From: Paracoccus denitrificans
GTDB taxonomy: Bacteria > Pseudomonadota > Alphaproteobacteria > Rhodobacterales > Rhodobacteraceae
Assembly: GCA_005768755.1 (NCBI GenBank)
Contig: VAFL01000014.1
Span: forward strand, 1 to 64,000
Length of the DNA: 64,000 nucleotides
Reading direction: 5' to 3'
The translations under genes and the position numbers were made by a program. Under the pieces are notes generated by a model. That model did no database searches and was not told the DNA's origin. It worked only from the letters and a program-made list of their open reading frames with translations. Below, in pieces: positions 15,900 through 24,940 of this stretch. Position 1 is the first letter of the stretch; the number at the start of each line of letters is the position of its first letter.

Positions 15900-16982
15900 A
15901 TGACCGACCTCGACACCCTTCGTTCGACCTACCTGGACCGCGTGGCCAGTGCCCCCGACGCCCCCGCGCTTGAGGAGGTCCGCCTTGCCGCGCTTGGCAA
16001 GAAGGGCGAGATCAGCCTGATGATGCGCGAACTGGGCCGCATGACGCCCGAGGAGCGGCAGACCACCGGTGCCGCCCTGAACCGTTTGCGTGACGAGATC
16101 GACGCCGCACTTCGTGCCCGCAAGGCCGGGCTGGAGGACGCGGCCCTTGACGCGCGCCTGCGCGGTGAATGGCTGGACGTGACGCTGCCCGGCCGCCCGC
16201 GACCGCGCGGCACCATCCACCCGGTCAGCCAGGTGACCGAGGAAGTGACCGCGATTTTCGCCGATATGGGGTTTGCCGTCGCCGAAGGTCCGCAGGTAGA
16301 AAGCGACTGGTTCAATTTCGACGCGCTGAACATCCCCCCTGAACACCCCGCGCGGCAGGAACACGACACCTTCTTCATGCACCGTGCCGAGGGTGACGCG
16401 CGCGCGCCCAATGTATTGCGGACCCATACGTCACCTGTGCAGATCCGGGCGATGCAGAAGACCGGCGCGCCGATCCGTGTCATCGCGCCGGGCCGCGTCT
16501 ACCGCATGGACATGGACCAGACCCATACGCCGATGTTCCATCAGGTCGAGGGGCTGGCCATCGGCCGCGACATCTCGATGGCCAATCTGAAATGGACGCT
16601 GGAGGAATTCTGCCGCGCCTTCTTCGAACTCGATGAGGTAGAGCTTCGTTTCCGCGCCAGCCACTTTCCCTTCACCGAGCCCTCGGCCGAGGTCGATATC
16701 CGTTGCAGCTGGGAAGGCGGCGCGCTGAAGATCGGGCAGGGCGACAGCTGGCTGGAAATCCTCGGCTCTGGCATGGTCCATCCGAAAGTGCTGGAGGCCG
16801 GCGGCATCGACCCGAACGAATGGCAGGGCTTTGCCTTTGGCATGGGCATCGACCGTATCGCCATGTTGAAATACGGCATCCCCGACCTGCGTGCCTTCTT
16901 CGAAAGCGATCTGCGCTGGCTGCGTCATTACGGCTTTGCCGCCAGCGATGTGCCCACCGTGCCGGGCGGATTGTCGCGCTGA
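15900..16982 (+). CDS. pheS: Phenylalanyl-tRNA synthetase alpha subunit
   Basis: PheS is the catalytic subunit of the alpha2-beta2 PheRS. The 360-residue protein has the N-terminal coiled-coil tRNA-binding arm (residues about 1-90), then class II motifs: HPVSQVTEEVTAIFADMGF, RTHTSPVQIRAM, GRVYRMDMDQTHTPMFHQVEG and the C-terminal GFAFGMGIDRIAMLKYGIPDLR. I start at 15900, where AGGA lies about eight bases upstream. pheT is not directly downstream: three small genes lie between, which is unusual because pheST is normally contiguous. Confidence 0.97.
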   Translation: MTDLDTLRSTYLDRVASAPDAPALEEVRLAALGKKGEISLMMRELGRMTPEERQTTGAALNRLRDEIDAALRARKAGLEDAALDARLRGEWLDVTLPGRPRPRGTIHPVSQVTEEVTAIFADMGFAVAEGPQVESDWFNFDALNIPPEHPARQEHDTFFMHRAEGDARAPNVLRTHTSPVQIRAMQKTGAPIRVIAPGRVYRMDMDQTHTPMFHQVEGLAIGRDISMANLKWTLEEFCRAFFELDEVELRFRASHFPFTEPSAEVDIRCSWEGGALKIGQGDSWLEILGSGMVHPKVLEAGGIDPNEWQGFAFGMGIDRIAMLKYGIPDLRAFFESDLRWLRHYGFAASDVPTVPGGLSR

Positions 16983-17031
16983 CCACTCCCGGCGCGGCCA
17001 TATGCTTGCCGAAGCACGAGACGTGTCGGGA

Positions 17032-17060
17032 TTGACAAATCTCCGACCATTCTGTCGACT
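17032..17060 (+). promoter_or_regulatory. Possible promoter for the 117-residue secreted protein gene
   Basis: TTGACA at 17032-17037 matches the sigma-70 -35 consensus exactly. A -10 element 17 bp downstream (TCGACT) is poor, so this is only a candidate. It lies in the 108-bp gap after pheS. Confidence 0.3.
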
Positions 17061-17090
17061 GCTTCGACAATCCGTTCATGGGGCATGTTC

Positions 17091-17444
17091 ATGAAGTACG
17101 TTGCTTCGGTCGCGTTGACCGCTCTCGCCTGTGGTATGCTGTCCACGACCGCCGACGCGCAGCGCGCGGAACCGCGGCGGATCGAACAGTGCAGTCTGAT
17201 CATCGCTGGCGATCAGTTCATCGAGGGACCTTGTGACTTCACGATGCTGGACGATGACGGTTCGTTCCAGATCATGTCGACCGATGGCTTGTTCTTCGCT
17301 CAGGTCATTGTCACCGCGCCCGGCGAGGGCATGGGATACTGGAACGAGGATGCGGGTGCAAACCATGCGCATTCGCCACTCGGCCAGCTGAGCCGGGACG
17401 GCGCGTGCTGGTCAACCCCGGAACTTGAGGTTTGCGCCAGATAG
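17091..17444 (+). CDS. Hypothetical secreted protein
   Basis: The 117-residue product begins with a clear Sec signal peptide (MKYVASVALTALACGM, with likely cleavage after TADA). The mature part is about 94 residues with four Cys (ISSUED as Cys in EQCSL, EGPCDF, DGACW, LEVCA), enough for two disulfides in the periplasm. A GGGG ribosome site seven bases upstream favours the ATG at 17091 over the one at 17085. I recognise no family. It lies between pheS and pheT together with two other unknown genes. Confidence 0.75.
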   Translation: MKYVASVALTALACGMLSTTADAQRAEPRRIEQCSLIIAGDQFIEGPCDFTMLDDDGSFQIMSTDGLFFAQVIVTAPGEGMGYWNEDAGANHAHSPLGQLSRDGACWSTPELEVCAR

Positions 17445-17511
17445 GTGTCGGTCCTTCAGATTCGGCAACAGGCATACGCAGCCTGACGCCATGAAACAGG
17501 CACAGGACGTG

Positions 17512-17946
17512 ATGACGAAAAAACCGAAGACAAAAACCTCTGCGAAGCCCGCCGAAAAACCGGTGCCGCAACCAGTCGAGATGTTTCCGGTTCCTGCGAT
17601 CGCGGAAGATCTGTGGCCGCAGGGGGACGAGGCCGATCAGGCGACGCTTCATGCCGCCGAGGAGGTGTTCAATCATCTTCTGTCGCGCGTGAAGGATTTT
17701 CAGTCCACCCTTCCGGCCGATTACGAATTAGGCATCCGTCTGGGAAATTTCAGCGGAGAGCGCGCCGTTCACGTGCGCGGCATGGGCTATCGTAATCCCA
17801 ATATCATCGAATTTTACGGACTTCTGGATGGCGACAAGCAGGTGGCTGTGGTCCAGCATGTTTCGCAATTGAACTTCATGCTGCTGGCCGTGCCGCCGGT
17901 GGCGGAACAGAAGCCTTACCGCATCGGCTTCGGTGCCGATATCTGA
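17512..17946 (+). CDS. Hypothetical cytoplasmic protein, possibly DUF6173 family
   Basis: The 144-residue product begins with a Lys/Pro/Ala-rich tail, then a compact domain of about 100 residues (FQSTLPADYELGIRLGNF, NIIEFYGLLDGDKQVAVVQH, QLNFMLLAVPP). The pattern recalls DUF6173 proteins of Rhodobacteraceae; that is my recollection, not a search result. It has no signal peptide. AGGA four bases upstream supports the ATG at 17512; an in-frame ATG at 17491 would add seven residues. Its function is unknown. Confidence 0.72.
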   Translation: MTKKPKTKTSAKPAEKPVPQPVEMFPVPAIAEDLWPQGDEADQATLHAAEEVFNHLLSRVKDFQSTLPADYELGIRLGNFSGERAVHVRGMGYRNPNIIEFYGLLDGDKQVAVVQHVSQLNFMLLAVPPVAEQKPYRIGFGADI

Positions 17947-18200
17947 ACGCGGCCGCATTGCTGGTGGAACTGGTGGCGGGCGCGGCCGGTTGCGGGATCA
18001 CCCGCCTTCCTGCCAGTCCGGTGAAGGCACATCAGTCCGTTCGGGTCGTTGAAACACGTGGTCCGCGCGTTCAAAGCGTTGTCGCTACGCCCGTTCCTCT
18101 CGGTCACGGTCAGTTCTGACGTTGCTGTCAGATGACAGGGGCGGCGCGGGCCGCTATTCTGTCCGCCGAACCGCCAGCCCTTGCGCGAACAGGAGCCCGC
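17947..18200. other. Spacer with a weak hairpin
   Basis: This 254-bp gap contains a small stem GCGGG-ATCA-CCCGC at 17992-18005 shortly after the upstream stop, possibly a weak terminator. AGGAG at 18191-18195 is the ribosome site of the next gene. I see no tRNA and no small ORF with support. Confidence 0.3.
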
Positions 18201-18686
18201 ATGACCGACAACCGCAATCTGACACTAACGCTTTATGCCGTTGCGTTCATGACCTCGATCAGCCTGTTCGGGCTTGTCGATGCGGTCTCGGCCGACGCTG
18301 TCGAGACCGCCGCTGTCGCTGTCACGCGGGCCTTCCTGCTGCCGATTCTTGGGATTGCGGCGCTTTGCTTTCTGATTGTCACGCTGATCATGCTGACGCG
18401 GGGTCATTTGCGGGGGACCTATGTCTGGAACACCCCCAAGGCGGAACGCCAGGTGCTGGAACTGGGTATTGGTGCGGCCAGCTATTTCGGGGTGCTGGCG
18501 CTTATCAGTTTTGCGCTGGCGCTGATCGCGCCGTCGCAGATGGCGGCGACGTCGGCTGGCATGGCAGAGCATTGGCCGTGGTTTCTGGCCGTGCCTTGTC
18601 TGGCCATCGGTGCGGCGGCGCGCCAGAACAAGCCCAGCTGGCTGGTCGCGGGCGCGATCTTCGCCACCATCGGGCTGTTTACCTGA
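18201..18686 (+). CDS. Hypothetical four-helix integral membrane protein
   Basis: The 161-residue protein has about four hydrophobic segments (near residues 7-25, 38-62, 87-112 and 120-160) and little else. AGGAG five bases upstream fixes the start at 18201. The reading frame extends further upstream without similarity to anything plausible. I recognise no family. It lies directly before pheT in the same direction, 92 bp away. Confidence 0.75.
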   Translation: MTDNRNLTLTLYAVAFMTSISLFGLVDAVSADAVETAAVAVTRAFLLPILGIAALCFLIVTLIMLTRGHLRGTYVWNTPKAERQVLELGIGAASYFGVLALISFALALIAPSQMAATSAGMAEHWPWFLAVPCLAIGAAARQNKPSWLVAGAIFATIGLFT

Positions 18687-18778
18687 CAGGCGCGGGCCGC
18701 GCAGGCCTACCAATCCCCTGCGCCATGGGTTAAGTGACCGGCACCCGCCGCCGGCGCGATATGCATGGGAACGCAGAT

Positions 18779-21184
18779 ATGAAATTCACTCTGTCCTGGC
18801 TGAAGGACCATCTGGAAACCGATGCCTCCGTCGAGGAGATCGGGCGGGTTCTGACCGATCTCGGGCTTGAGGTCGAGGAGATCATCGATCCCGCCGCGAA
18901 ACTGGGCGGATTTACCATCGCGAAGATCGTCTCGGCTGAACAGCATCCCGATGCCGACCGCCTGCGGGTGCTGCGTGTCGAAACCGACGAGGGCGAAAAG
19001 CAGATCGTCTGTGGCGCCCCCAATGCCCGCACCGGTCTGATTGGCGTGCTGGCAAAGCCCGGCGATTACGTCCCCGGCATCGACACCACGCTTGGCGTCG
19101 GCAAGATCCGTGGCGTTGAAAGCCACGGCATGATGGCGTCCGAGCGCGAGCTGGAACTGTCGGACGAACATAATGGTATCATCGAGCTGCCCTCGGGCGA
19201 GGTCGGCCAGAAGTTCACCGACTGGCTGGCGGCGAATGCGCCCGAAAAGATAGACCCTGTCTTCGACATCAAGATCACGCCCAATCGTCCTGACGCGCTT
19301 GGCGTACGCGGCGTGGCGCGCGACCTTGCGGCGCGCGGTCTTGGCACGCTGAAGCCGCTGCGCGAAGTTGAGATTGAAGGCGTTTTCGCCAGTCCGATCA
19401 ACGTCACCATTGACGAGAACGTTCTGGACAAGGTGCCGTTCTTCTCGGGTCGCGTGGTGCGCGGGGTCAAGAACGGGCCCTCGCCCGAATGGCTGCAAAA
19501 GCGGCTGCGCGCCATCGGCCTGCGCCCGATCAGTGCGCTTGTCGATATCACCAATTTCTTCACTTATGACCTGAACCGGCCGCTGCACGTCTTTGACGTC
19601 GCCAAGGTGAAGGGCGATCTGCGCCTGCGCGCCGCCACCGCGGGGGAAACCATCGTGGCGCTGGATGACAAGGAATACCCCCTGCCCGAAGGCGCGATCG
19701 TGATCGCGGATGAAGGCGGCGCGGAATCCATCGGCGGGATCATGGGCGGCGCGGCCTCAGGTTCGGAACTCGACACGACCGATGTGTTCATCGAGGCAGC
19801 GTTCTTTGATCCGATCAATACCGCCAGGACGGGGCGCGCCCTGAAAATCAATTCGGACGCACGCTACCGCTTCGAACGCGGGATCGACCCGGAGTTCACC
19901 GTGCCCGGTCTCGATCTGGCAACGCAGATGGTGATCGAGCTTTGCGGGGGCGAGCCGTCGGGCCTGGTCACGGCGGGTGCCGTGCCCGATCACGCGCGCA
20001 GCTACCGGCTGGACACGCACCGCGTCGTCAGCCTTGTCGGGATGGAGATCGAGGATACCGTGCAGCGCCAGACGCTGGAGGCACTTGGCTTTCGGATGAA
20101 TGGCGATATGGCTGAGGTGCCCAGCTGGCGCCCCGACGTGCAGGGCGAGGCCGATCTGATCGAGGAAATCGCCCGTGTTGCCAGCCTGACCCGGCTGGTT
20201 GGCCAGCCCATGGCGCGCCCGCAGGCTGGCGTTCCCCTTCCTGTGCTGACCCCCTTGCAGCGCCGCGAGGCGGCGGCCCGGCGGATGGCGGCCTCGCTTG
20301 GATATAATGAATGCGTGACCTACAGCTTCATAGACAAGGATGCAGCGGCGCTGTTCGGCGGCGGTGATGATGCTGTGAAGCTGGAAAATCCGATCAGCAG
20401 CGAAATGACGCATCTGCGGCCCGATCTGTTGCCCGGCCTGCTGGCGGCGGCGGCGCGCAATCAGGCACGTGGCTTCGCCGATCTGGCGCTGTTCGAATGC
20501 GGCCCGGTCTTTTCGGGTGGCGAGCCGGGCGATCAGGCGCTGCGCCTGACCGGCCTGCTGGTCGGCGCGAATGCGCAGCGTGATCCCTACGCTTCGCGCC
20601 GCCCGGTCGATGTTTACGACGCCAAGGCCGATGCCGAGTCGGTGCTGGAGGCCATCGGTGCGCCGGTGAAATTCCAGATCGACCGCAAGCTTGACGGCTG
20701 GTGGCATCCCGGACGCGCCGGCAATATCCAGCTTGGCCCGAACCGGCTGGCAACCTTTGGCGAGGTTCATCCCAAGATCCTGCGCGAAATGGATGTGAAA
20801 GGCCCCGCCGTGGCATTCACCATCCATATCCCGAATATTCCGCTGCCGAAGACCAAGGTGCCGACACGGGCCGCGCTGGATGCGTCCAGTCTGCAGCCGG
20901 TGGAACGTGACTTCGCTTTCGTCGTGGATGCCGGGGTCGAGGCGATCACCTTGGTCAACGCCGCCGCCGGTGCCGACAAGGCGCTGATCGACAGCGTGCG
21001 CGTCTTCGACCAGTTCACCGGTGACAAGGCCGAGGCGCAGATGGGTGCGGGCAAGAAATCCGTCGCCATTACCGCCCGCCTGCAGCCGCGGGACAAGACC
21101 CTGACCGATGCCGAAATCGAAGCGGTCGCTGCGAAGATCGTGGAGAAGGTTGCAAAGGCGACGGGCGGCACACTTCGCAGTTAG
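18779..21184 (+). CDS. pheT: Phenylalanyl-tRNA synthetase beta subunit
   Basis: PheT recognises tRNA-Phe and edits mischarged Tyr-tRNA as part of the alpha2-beta2 enzyme. The 801 residues hold the full domain set: N-terminal MKFTLSWLKDHLETDAS, EMAP/OB-fold domain (about residues 40-150), B3/B4 editing domain, B5 domain, the catalytic-like core and the C-terminal ferredoxin-fold anticodon-binding domain (PVERDFAFVVD to DAEIEAVAAKIVEKV). I start at 18779, where GGGA lies eight bases upstream. It is 1.8 kb from pheS. Confidence 0.97.
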   Translation: MKFTLSWLKDHLETDASVEEIGRVLTDLGLEVEEIIDPAAKLGGFTIAKIVSAEQHPDADRLRVLRVETDEGEKQIVCGAPNARTGLIGVLAKPGDYVPGIDTTLGVGKIRGVESHGMMASERELELSDEHNGIIELPSGEVGQKFTDWLAANAPEKIDPVFDIKITPNRPDALGVRGVARDLAARGLGTLKPLREVEIEGVFASPINVTIDENVLDKVPFFSGRVVRGVKNGPSPEWLQKRLRAIGLRPISALVDITNFFTYDLNRPLHVFDVAKVKGDLRLRAATAGETIVALDDKEYPLPEGAIVIADEGGAESIGGIMGGAASGSELDTTDVFIEAAFFDPINTARTGRALKINSDARYRFERGIDPEFTVPGLDLATQMVIELCGGEPSGLVTAGAVPDHARSYRLDTHRVVSLVGMEIEDTVQRQTLEALGFRMNGDMAEVPSWRPDVQGEADLIEEIARVASLTRLVGQPMARPQAGVPLPVLTPLQRREAAARRMAASLGYNECVTYSFIDKDAAALFGGGDDAVKLENPISSEMTHLRPDLLPGLLAAAARNQARGFADLALFECGPVFSGGEPGDQALRLTGLLVGANAQRDPYASRRPVDVYDAKADAESVLEAIGAPVKFQIDRKLDGWWHPGRAGNIQLGPNRLATFGEVHPKILREMDVKGPAVAFTIHIPNIPLPKTKVPTRAALDASSLQPVERDFAFVVDAGVEAITLVNAAAGADKALIDSVRVFDQFTGDKAEAQMGAGKKSVAITARLQPRDKTLTDAEIEAVAAKIVEKVAKATGGTLRS

Positions 21185-21201
21185 GTCGATATGTTTTCTG
21201 C

Positions 21202-21238
21202 CACCCCCGGCACGGCTGCCTGACCAGTGCCGGGGGTG
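21202..21238. terminator. Strong hairpin between pheT and the GT29-like gene
   Basis: A perfect 12-bp inverted repeat (CACCCCCGGCAC and GTGCCGGGGGTG) with a 13-base loop lies 18 bases after the pheT stop, in the convergent gap before the GT29-like gene stop at 21296. It has no T run. It is probably a shared terminator. Confidence 0.6.
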
Positions 21239-21295
21239 ATAAGCATTGCCGCCTTCAGACGGCCCGCTTGGGGATCAAGATCGATCCAGGCCACT

Positions 21296-21934
21296 TCATG
21301 CCGAACCGACCGGCAGCGGCCGATGCAGCCGCAGGCGCGGATCGCTTTGCAGCAACCCCTTCACCCATTCGGCCTCGGCGGTGAAGTCGTGCGGCACCTG
21401 CTCGGCCGAGCGGCTGCCGGACAGCGATTTCGAGGCGAAGAAATCGAAGCTGTAGAGGTCCAGTTTTGCCAGATCGGACTGCAGCAACAGCTCGATCAGC
21501 ATGGCGCCGGTTGTGGGCTGGGCGCCTAAACGGTCCTTCAGCGCCTGGTAGTCGTTCAGCGGGTGAAGGTAGAAGCCGGGCGAAGTCGCGCTGTCATAAT
21601 CCAGCCGCTTGCGTTTATGCGACATCCAGAGGATGCGGTCCGGCGCGATCCGGGTGCGGTCCGGCTTGGTCAGACGCGTTGCCAGCCCAAGCCAATCCGT
21701 GCGCGTGCCATGGGTTTCGGCATTGGGCATCGGCGCCAGGTTGATGCGGACCACAATGTCATGTGCGTCAATCTCTGCGCCCATCTGGGAATGCGCCAGC
21801 GCGCGGGCATTGCCGACAAGTGCGACCGATTTGCCGCGCAAGGCCGCCAGCAGGTCCGTTTGGGCCACGGATAATGACGACAGCAATTCCTCGTCCCGCA
21901 TCAGTCTGGCGGTGATGAAGCGCAGCGGTGTCAT
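21296..21934 (-). CDS. GT29-like (sialyltransferase-family) glycosyltransferase
   Basis: The 212-residue protein carries a segment like the large sialyl-motif of family GT29: SVALVGNARALAHSQMGAEI followed by DAHDIVVRINLAPMP. A downstream part (QPTTGAMLIELLLQ and YSFDFFASKS) resembles the small and third motifs. Eukaryotic GT29 enzymes transfer sialic acid from CMP-sialic acid; bacterial members are poorly studied and the sugar is unknown. It has no signal or membrane segment, so it should act in the cytoplasm. It overlaps the GT4 gene by 4 bp, at the end of the can-MFS-GT4-GT29 operon. Confidence 0.78.
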   Translation of the reverse strand: MTPLRFITARLMRDEELLSSLSVAQTDLLAALRGKSVALVGNARALAHSQMGAEIDAHDIVVRINLAPMPNAETHGTRTDWLGLATRLTKPDRTRIAPDRILWMSHKRKRLDYDSATSPGFYLHPLNDYQALKDRLGAQPTTGAMLIELLLQSDLAKLDLYSFDFFASKSLSGSRSAEQVPHDFTAEAEWVKGLLQSDPRLRLHRPLPVGSA

Positions 21935-22971
21935 GCCAGCAGCGCCCGGTAGACCTCGACTATGGCGCGGGCCTCGCCCTCAATATCGTGGTTGGAGCGG
22001 ACATGGGTCAATGCGGCGCGTCCTGCGGCCTCGCGTGCGTCGGGGTTATCAAGCCAATGGGCCAAAGCAGCGGTCAGTTCGCCTTGGTTTTCTGCATCAA
22101 CCAGTGAACCGGTCACTTCGTCGTGGATCAGTGTCTCAAACGCGCCCACGCGCGTGGCAACAACGGGAACGCCGCAGGCCATCGCCTCCAGCGGCGTCAG
22201 CCCAAATCCTTCCCATCTGGCAGGGGCGGCGAACAGATCCATGGCCTGATAGTGTCGGACCACGTCACCCCAGGGCAACTCGCCCAGGAAATGCACGCGC
22301 TCGGTCAGCCCGGCGGCTGCCAGCTTGTCCGTCAATTCGTCTACAAACGACTGATTGTCCGATGTGATCCGCCCTGTGAAGACCAGTTGGGCCTTGGGGC
22401 GCGTCGGGAAAAGCTCCAATGCAGATTCAACCAGCAGGTCGACGCCCTTTTGTGCGCGGACCCGGCCAAAACAGCCGATCAGCACCGCGTCGGGGTCAAG
22501 GCCAAGGCTGTCACGCAGGGCACGCTTGTCTGCGGCAGGATGGAAAACATTCGTGTCGACGCCATGCATGACCACGGTGGCAGGGCGTTCCAGATAAGAC
22601 GCGGCCTTGGCCGACGTTGCAATCAGCGCATCCTGCTGCCGGATCAGCCACTTTGTAAAGCCGGTGTGATGGCGTTGCGCGGCGGACGTGAAAAGCAGCC
22701 GGTACCGCCGCCCCAGCAGCCGCCGCAAGATCAGACCCAATGCCATTTCCGTATTGCGCCGGGCATGCCAGACCCGCCAGCGATTACGGGGCAGGGTGGC
22801 CGCACGCGACAGCGGAATATGTGGCAGTTCGTCCGGCAGGCCGGGCCCCGTGCTGACAATCCCGATCATGCGCGCCTGCACGGGAAGCAGTCGCACCACC
22901 GTCGCGGTGACACCTGAAAGGCGTCGCTTGAGGTTGGGTGCAACCACCTCGATCTCGCTCGGTTCAGTCAT
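21931..22971 (-). CDS. Glycosyltransferase family 4 (GT-B fold)
   Basis: The 346-residue protein has the GT-B, GT4 pattern: a glycine-rich phosphate loop region (IGCFGRVRAQKGVDLLVESA) and the nucleotide-sugar-binding EX7E motif in EGFGLTPLEAMACGVPVVAT. It should add a sugar to a lipid-linked or surface glycan. The acceptor and donor are unknown. It overlaps the MFS gene by 8 bp upstream and the GT29-like gene by 4 bp downstream, so the three are translationally linked. No signal peptide is seen. Confidence 0.9.
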   Translation of the reverse strand: MTEPSEIEVVAPNLKRRLSGVTATVVRLLPVQARMIGIVSTGPGLPDELPHIPLSRAATLPRNRWRVWHARRNTEMALGLILRRLLGRRYRLLFTSAAQRHHTGFTKWLIRQQDALIATSAKAASYLERPATVVMHGVDTNVFHPAADKRALRDSLGLDPDAVLIGCFGRVRAQKGVDLLVESALELFPTRPKAQLVFTGRITSDNQSFVDELTDKLAAAGLTERVHFLGELPWGDVVRHYQAMDLFAAPARWEGFGLTPLEAMACGVPVVATRVGAFETLIHDEVTGSLVDAENQGELTAALAHWLDNPDAREAAGRAALTHVRSNHDIEGEARAIVEVYRALLA

Positions 22972-24151
22972 TCGGGGCCTCAGACGTCAGGAAATACAGA
23001 CCCAACCCTATCGCAAGCGGCACAGTAAAGAACAGGAAGACAGTCGCATAGGCATGCGCAGGGTTGCCGTGTGCAGAGGCCCATTGAAACACCGGACGAG
23101 AGCCGAATTGCAAAAGCCCGGTTCCGCCGATCGACACCATATTCAGAAACGTTATGCCCCTGCCGACCAGGTGATCTGGAAGAAATGCGCGACCGTGGGC
23201 AATCAGCAGCACGTAGGACGCGCCCGAAAGACCCACAAGTGACAGAAGCGCCACAGATAGCGCCAGGTTCTGAGCGGCAAAAAGCCACAGCGCGCCGGTC
23301 ACGATTACGGTGCCGGTGGTGCCGACAAGAATCGTCAACCGGACCGATCCGACCATCCGCACCACGGGCCCGGCAAAGTAATTACCCAAAATCATGGCGA
23401 TGCCCATAAGCAGGGCCGCGTTGCCGACTGTCGTATCTGACGCCGAAAAGACGTCTTCCAGATATGGCCCTGCCCACAACCCCCTGATCGCGGCGGAGAC
23501 ACCGTAGTTCACCGCAAAAAGCGGCAGGATGAACCAAAGTGCACGTAACCGAAGAATATCTGACAGCTGGCCTTTCGGATGCGCATTGTCCAGCCGTTCC
23601 GGGTCCTTCACAACCAGCCATTCCAGAAGCGCCACCAGCAAAGTGAAGACAAACATACCCCACAACGCGGTCCGCCAGCCGACCGCCTCGGTCACCGCCA
23701 CGAGTGGCGTCGCGCTCAGCAGATTGCCAAGCGCGCCAGCGGCGACGAACGTGCCAGCCAGCGTCCCGAATTCCCGGACCGAAAAACTGCGTGCGAAGAT
23801 GTAATAGGCGGACATCAGCGCCGGCGCGCAGCCGATGCCAATCAATCCCATTGCCACATGCAGATGCCATGGCGCGCTCGCTATCGCGAAAATCGCCGCG
23901 CCGGCGGCCGCGACAAGCATCATCGAGGAAGCTGTCTTTCGCGGCCCGATCTGGTCAAGCCAACGACCGACGGGCACCTGCATCGCGGCAAATGCCACAA
24001 ACCATACGCCGGACGAGATCGCCAGATCACCGGGGGTCGCACCCAGATCCCCCCGCAGGTCAGAGCTGAGGACGGTCAGAAAGGCGCGATAGAACTGGCT
24101 GAGCATATAGCCCAGCACCAGCATCCATATCCCGAGCGTGAATTGACGCAT
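22964..24151 (-). CDS. Major facilitator superfamily transporter
   Basis: The 395-residue protein has about twelve hydrophobic segments. It carries the MFS loop pattern between helices 2 and 3 (PVGRWLDQIGPRKT). The substrate cannot be named from sequence. The start overlaps the carbonic anhydrase stop by one base (TGATG), and the 3' end overlaps the GT4 gene by 8 bp, so it belongs to a tight four-gene operon. Confidence 0.9.
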   Translation of the reverse strand: MRQFTLGIWMLVLGYMLSQFYRAFLTVLSSDLRGDLGATPGDLAISSGVWFVAFAAMQVPVGRWLDQIGPRKTASSMMLVAAAGAAIFAIASAPWHLHVAMGLIGIGCAPALMSAYYIFARSFSVREFGTLAGTFVAAGALGNLLSATPLVAVTEAVGWRTALWGMFVFTLLVALLEWLVVKDPERLDNAHPKGQLSDILRLRALWFILPLFAVNYGVSAAIRGLWAGPYLEDVFSASDTTVGNAALLMGIAMILGNYFAGPVVRMVGSVRLTILVGTTGTVIVTGALWLFAAQNLALSVALLSLVGLSGASYVLLIAHGRAFLPDHLVGRGITFLNMVSIGGTGLLQFGSRPVFQWASAHGNPAHAYATVFLFFTVPLAIGLGLYFLTSEAPND

Positions 24152-24798
24152 CAGGCCCGCACGAACTGTCCTGCAGCGCCGTCATACTGGAAAAGCGTCC
24201 CGTCACCAATGTCGTGGATCAGTCCGTGCAGCGTCATCTGTTCCGATTCGACGGCCTCGCGCACGAAGGGAAAGCCCATCAGATTTTCCAGCGAGATCAT
24301 GACCGCCTCGCGCTCCAGTGCGGGCACCTGCTCGGGCTCGGGCAGGTCCGAGACGCGTTCATAACCGGGCCGCAGAATATCCATCCAGCGTCCGACGAAA
24401 CTGGATTCCTCCTCCAACTCGGGCGCGTGGCCCGAACACATGGCATGACAGCCGGCGACGCCGCCACATTTCGTGTGACCCATGACGATCAGATGCGCGA
24501 CCTTCAGGGCTTTGACGGCATATTCGACTGCCGCAGACGTGCCGTGCTGATGGCCATCGGGCGTATAAGGCGGCACAAGATTGGCAATGTTGCGGTGAAT
24601 GAAGAACTCTCCCGTGTCGGCCCCGAAGATCGACGTCACATGAACCCGCGAATCGCAGCAGGAGATCACCATCGCACGCGGGCGCTGACCGTCTTCGGAA
24701 AGCCTGTGATACCAGGCACGGTTTTCGGCAAATGTCGTCGCGCGCCAGCCATTGTAGCGAGTGATAAGGTAATGCGGCAGAAGCTTGGCGTTATGCAT
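24151..24798 (-). CDS. can: Beta-class carbonic anhydrase
   Basis: The enzyme interconverts CO2 and bicarbonate in the cytoplasm. In 215 residues the zinc ligands are visible: Cys48 with the Asp49-Arg51 dyad in SCCDSRV, and His108 and Cys111 in MGHTKCGGV. The length and the N-terminal AENRAWYHRLSEDGQRPRAM are typical. It leads the operon with MFS, GT4 and GT29-like genes, although no metabolic link to glycan transfer is obvious. Confidence 0.95.
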   Translation of the reverse strand: MHNAKLLPHYLITRYNGWRATTFAENRAWYHRLSEDGQRPRAMVISCCDSRVHVTSIFGADTGEFFIHRNIANLVPPYTPDGHQHGTSAAVEYAVKALKVAHLIVMGHTKCGGVAGCHAMCSGHAPELEEESSFVGRWMDILRPGYERVSDLPEPEQVPALEREAVMISLENLMGFPFVREAVESEQMTLHGLIHDIGDGTLFQYDGAAGQFVRA

Positions 24799-24940
24799 CG
24801 GCGTTCCTTTTCGTTCCGCCCCACAGTTATGCTGTGTTTGCCTTGAATTCGAGCGATTTTTAGGCGGTCAGGTAACAAAATCATAACCTCGGACAGAGAA
24901 TGTGGCGCGACGTGCGGGGCAGGAGAACGGAAGGTGGATG
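24799..24940. promoter_or_regulatory. Divergent promoter region, can / helical protein gene
   Basis: This AT-richer gap of about 140 bp separates two divergent genes. It contains the Shine-Dalgarno sequences of both (AAGGAACG before can; AAGG at 24931-24934 before the other gene). No convincing -35/-10 pair or operator was found. Confidence 0.3.
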
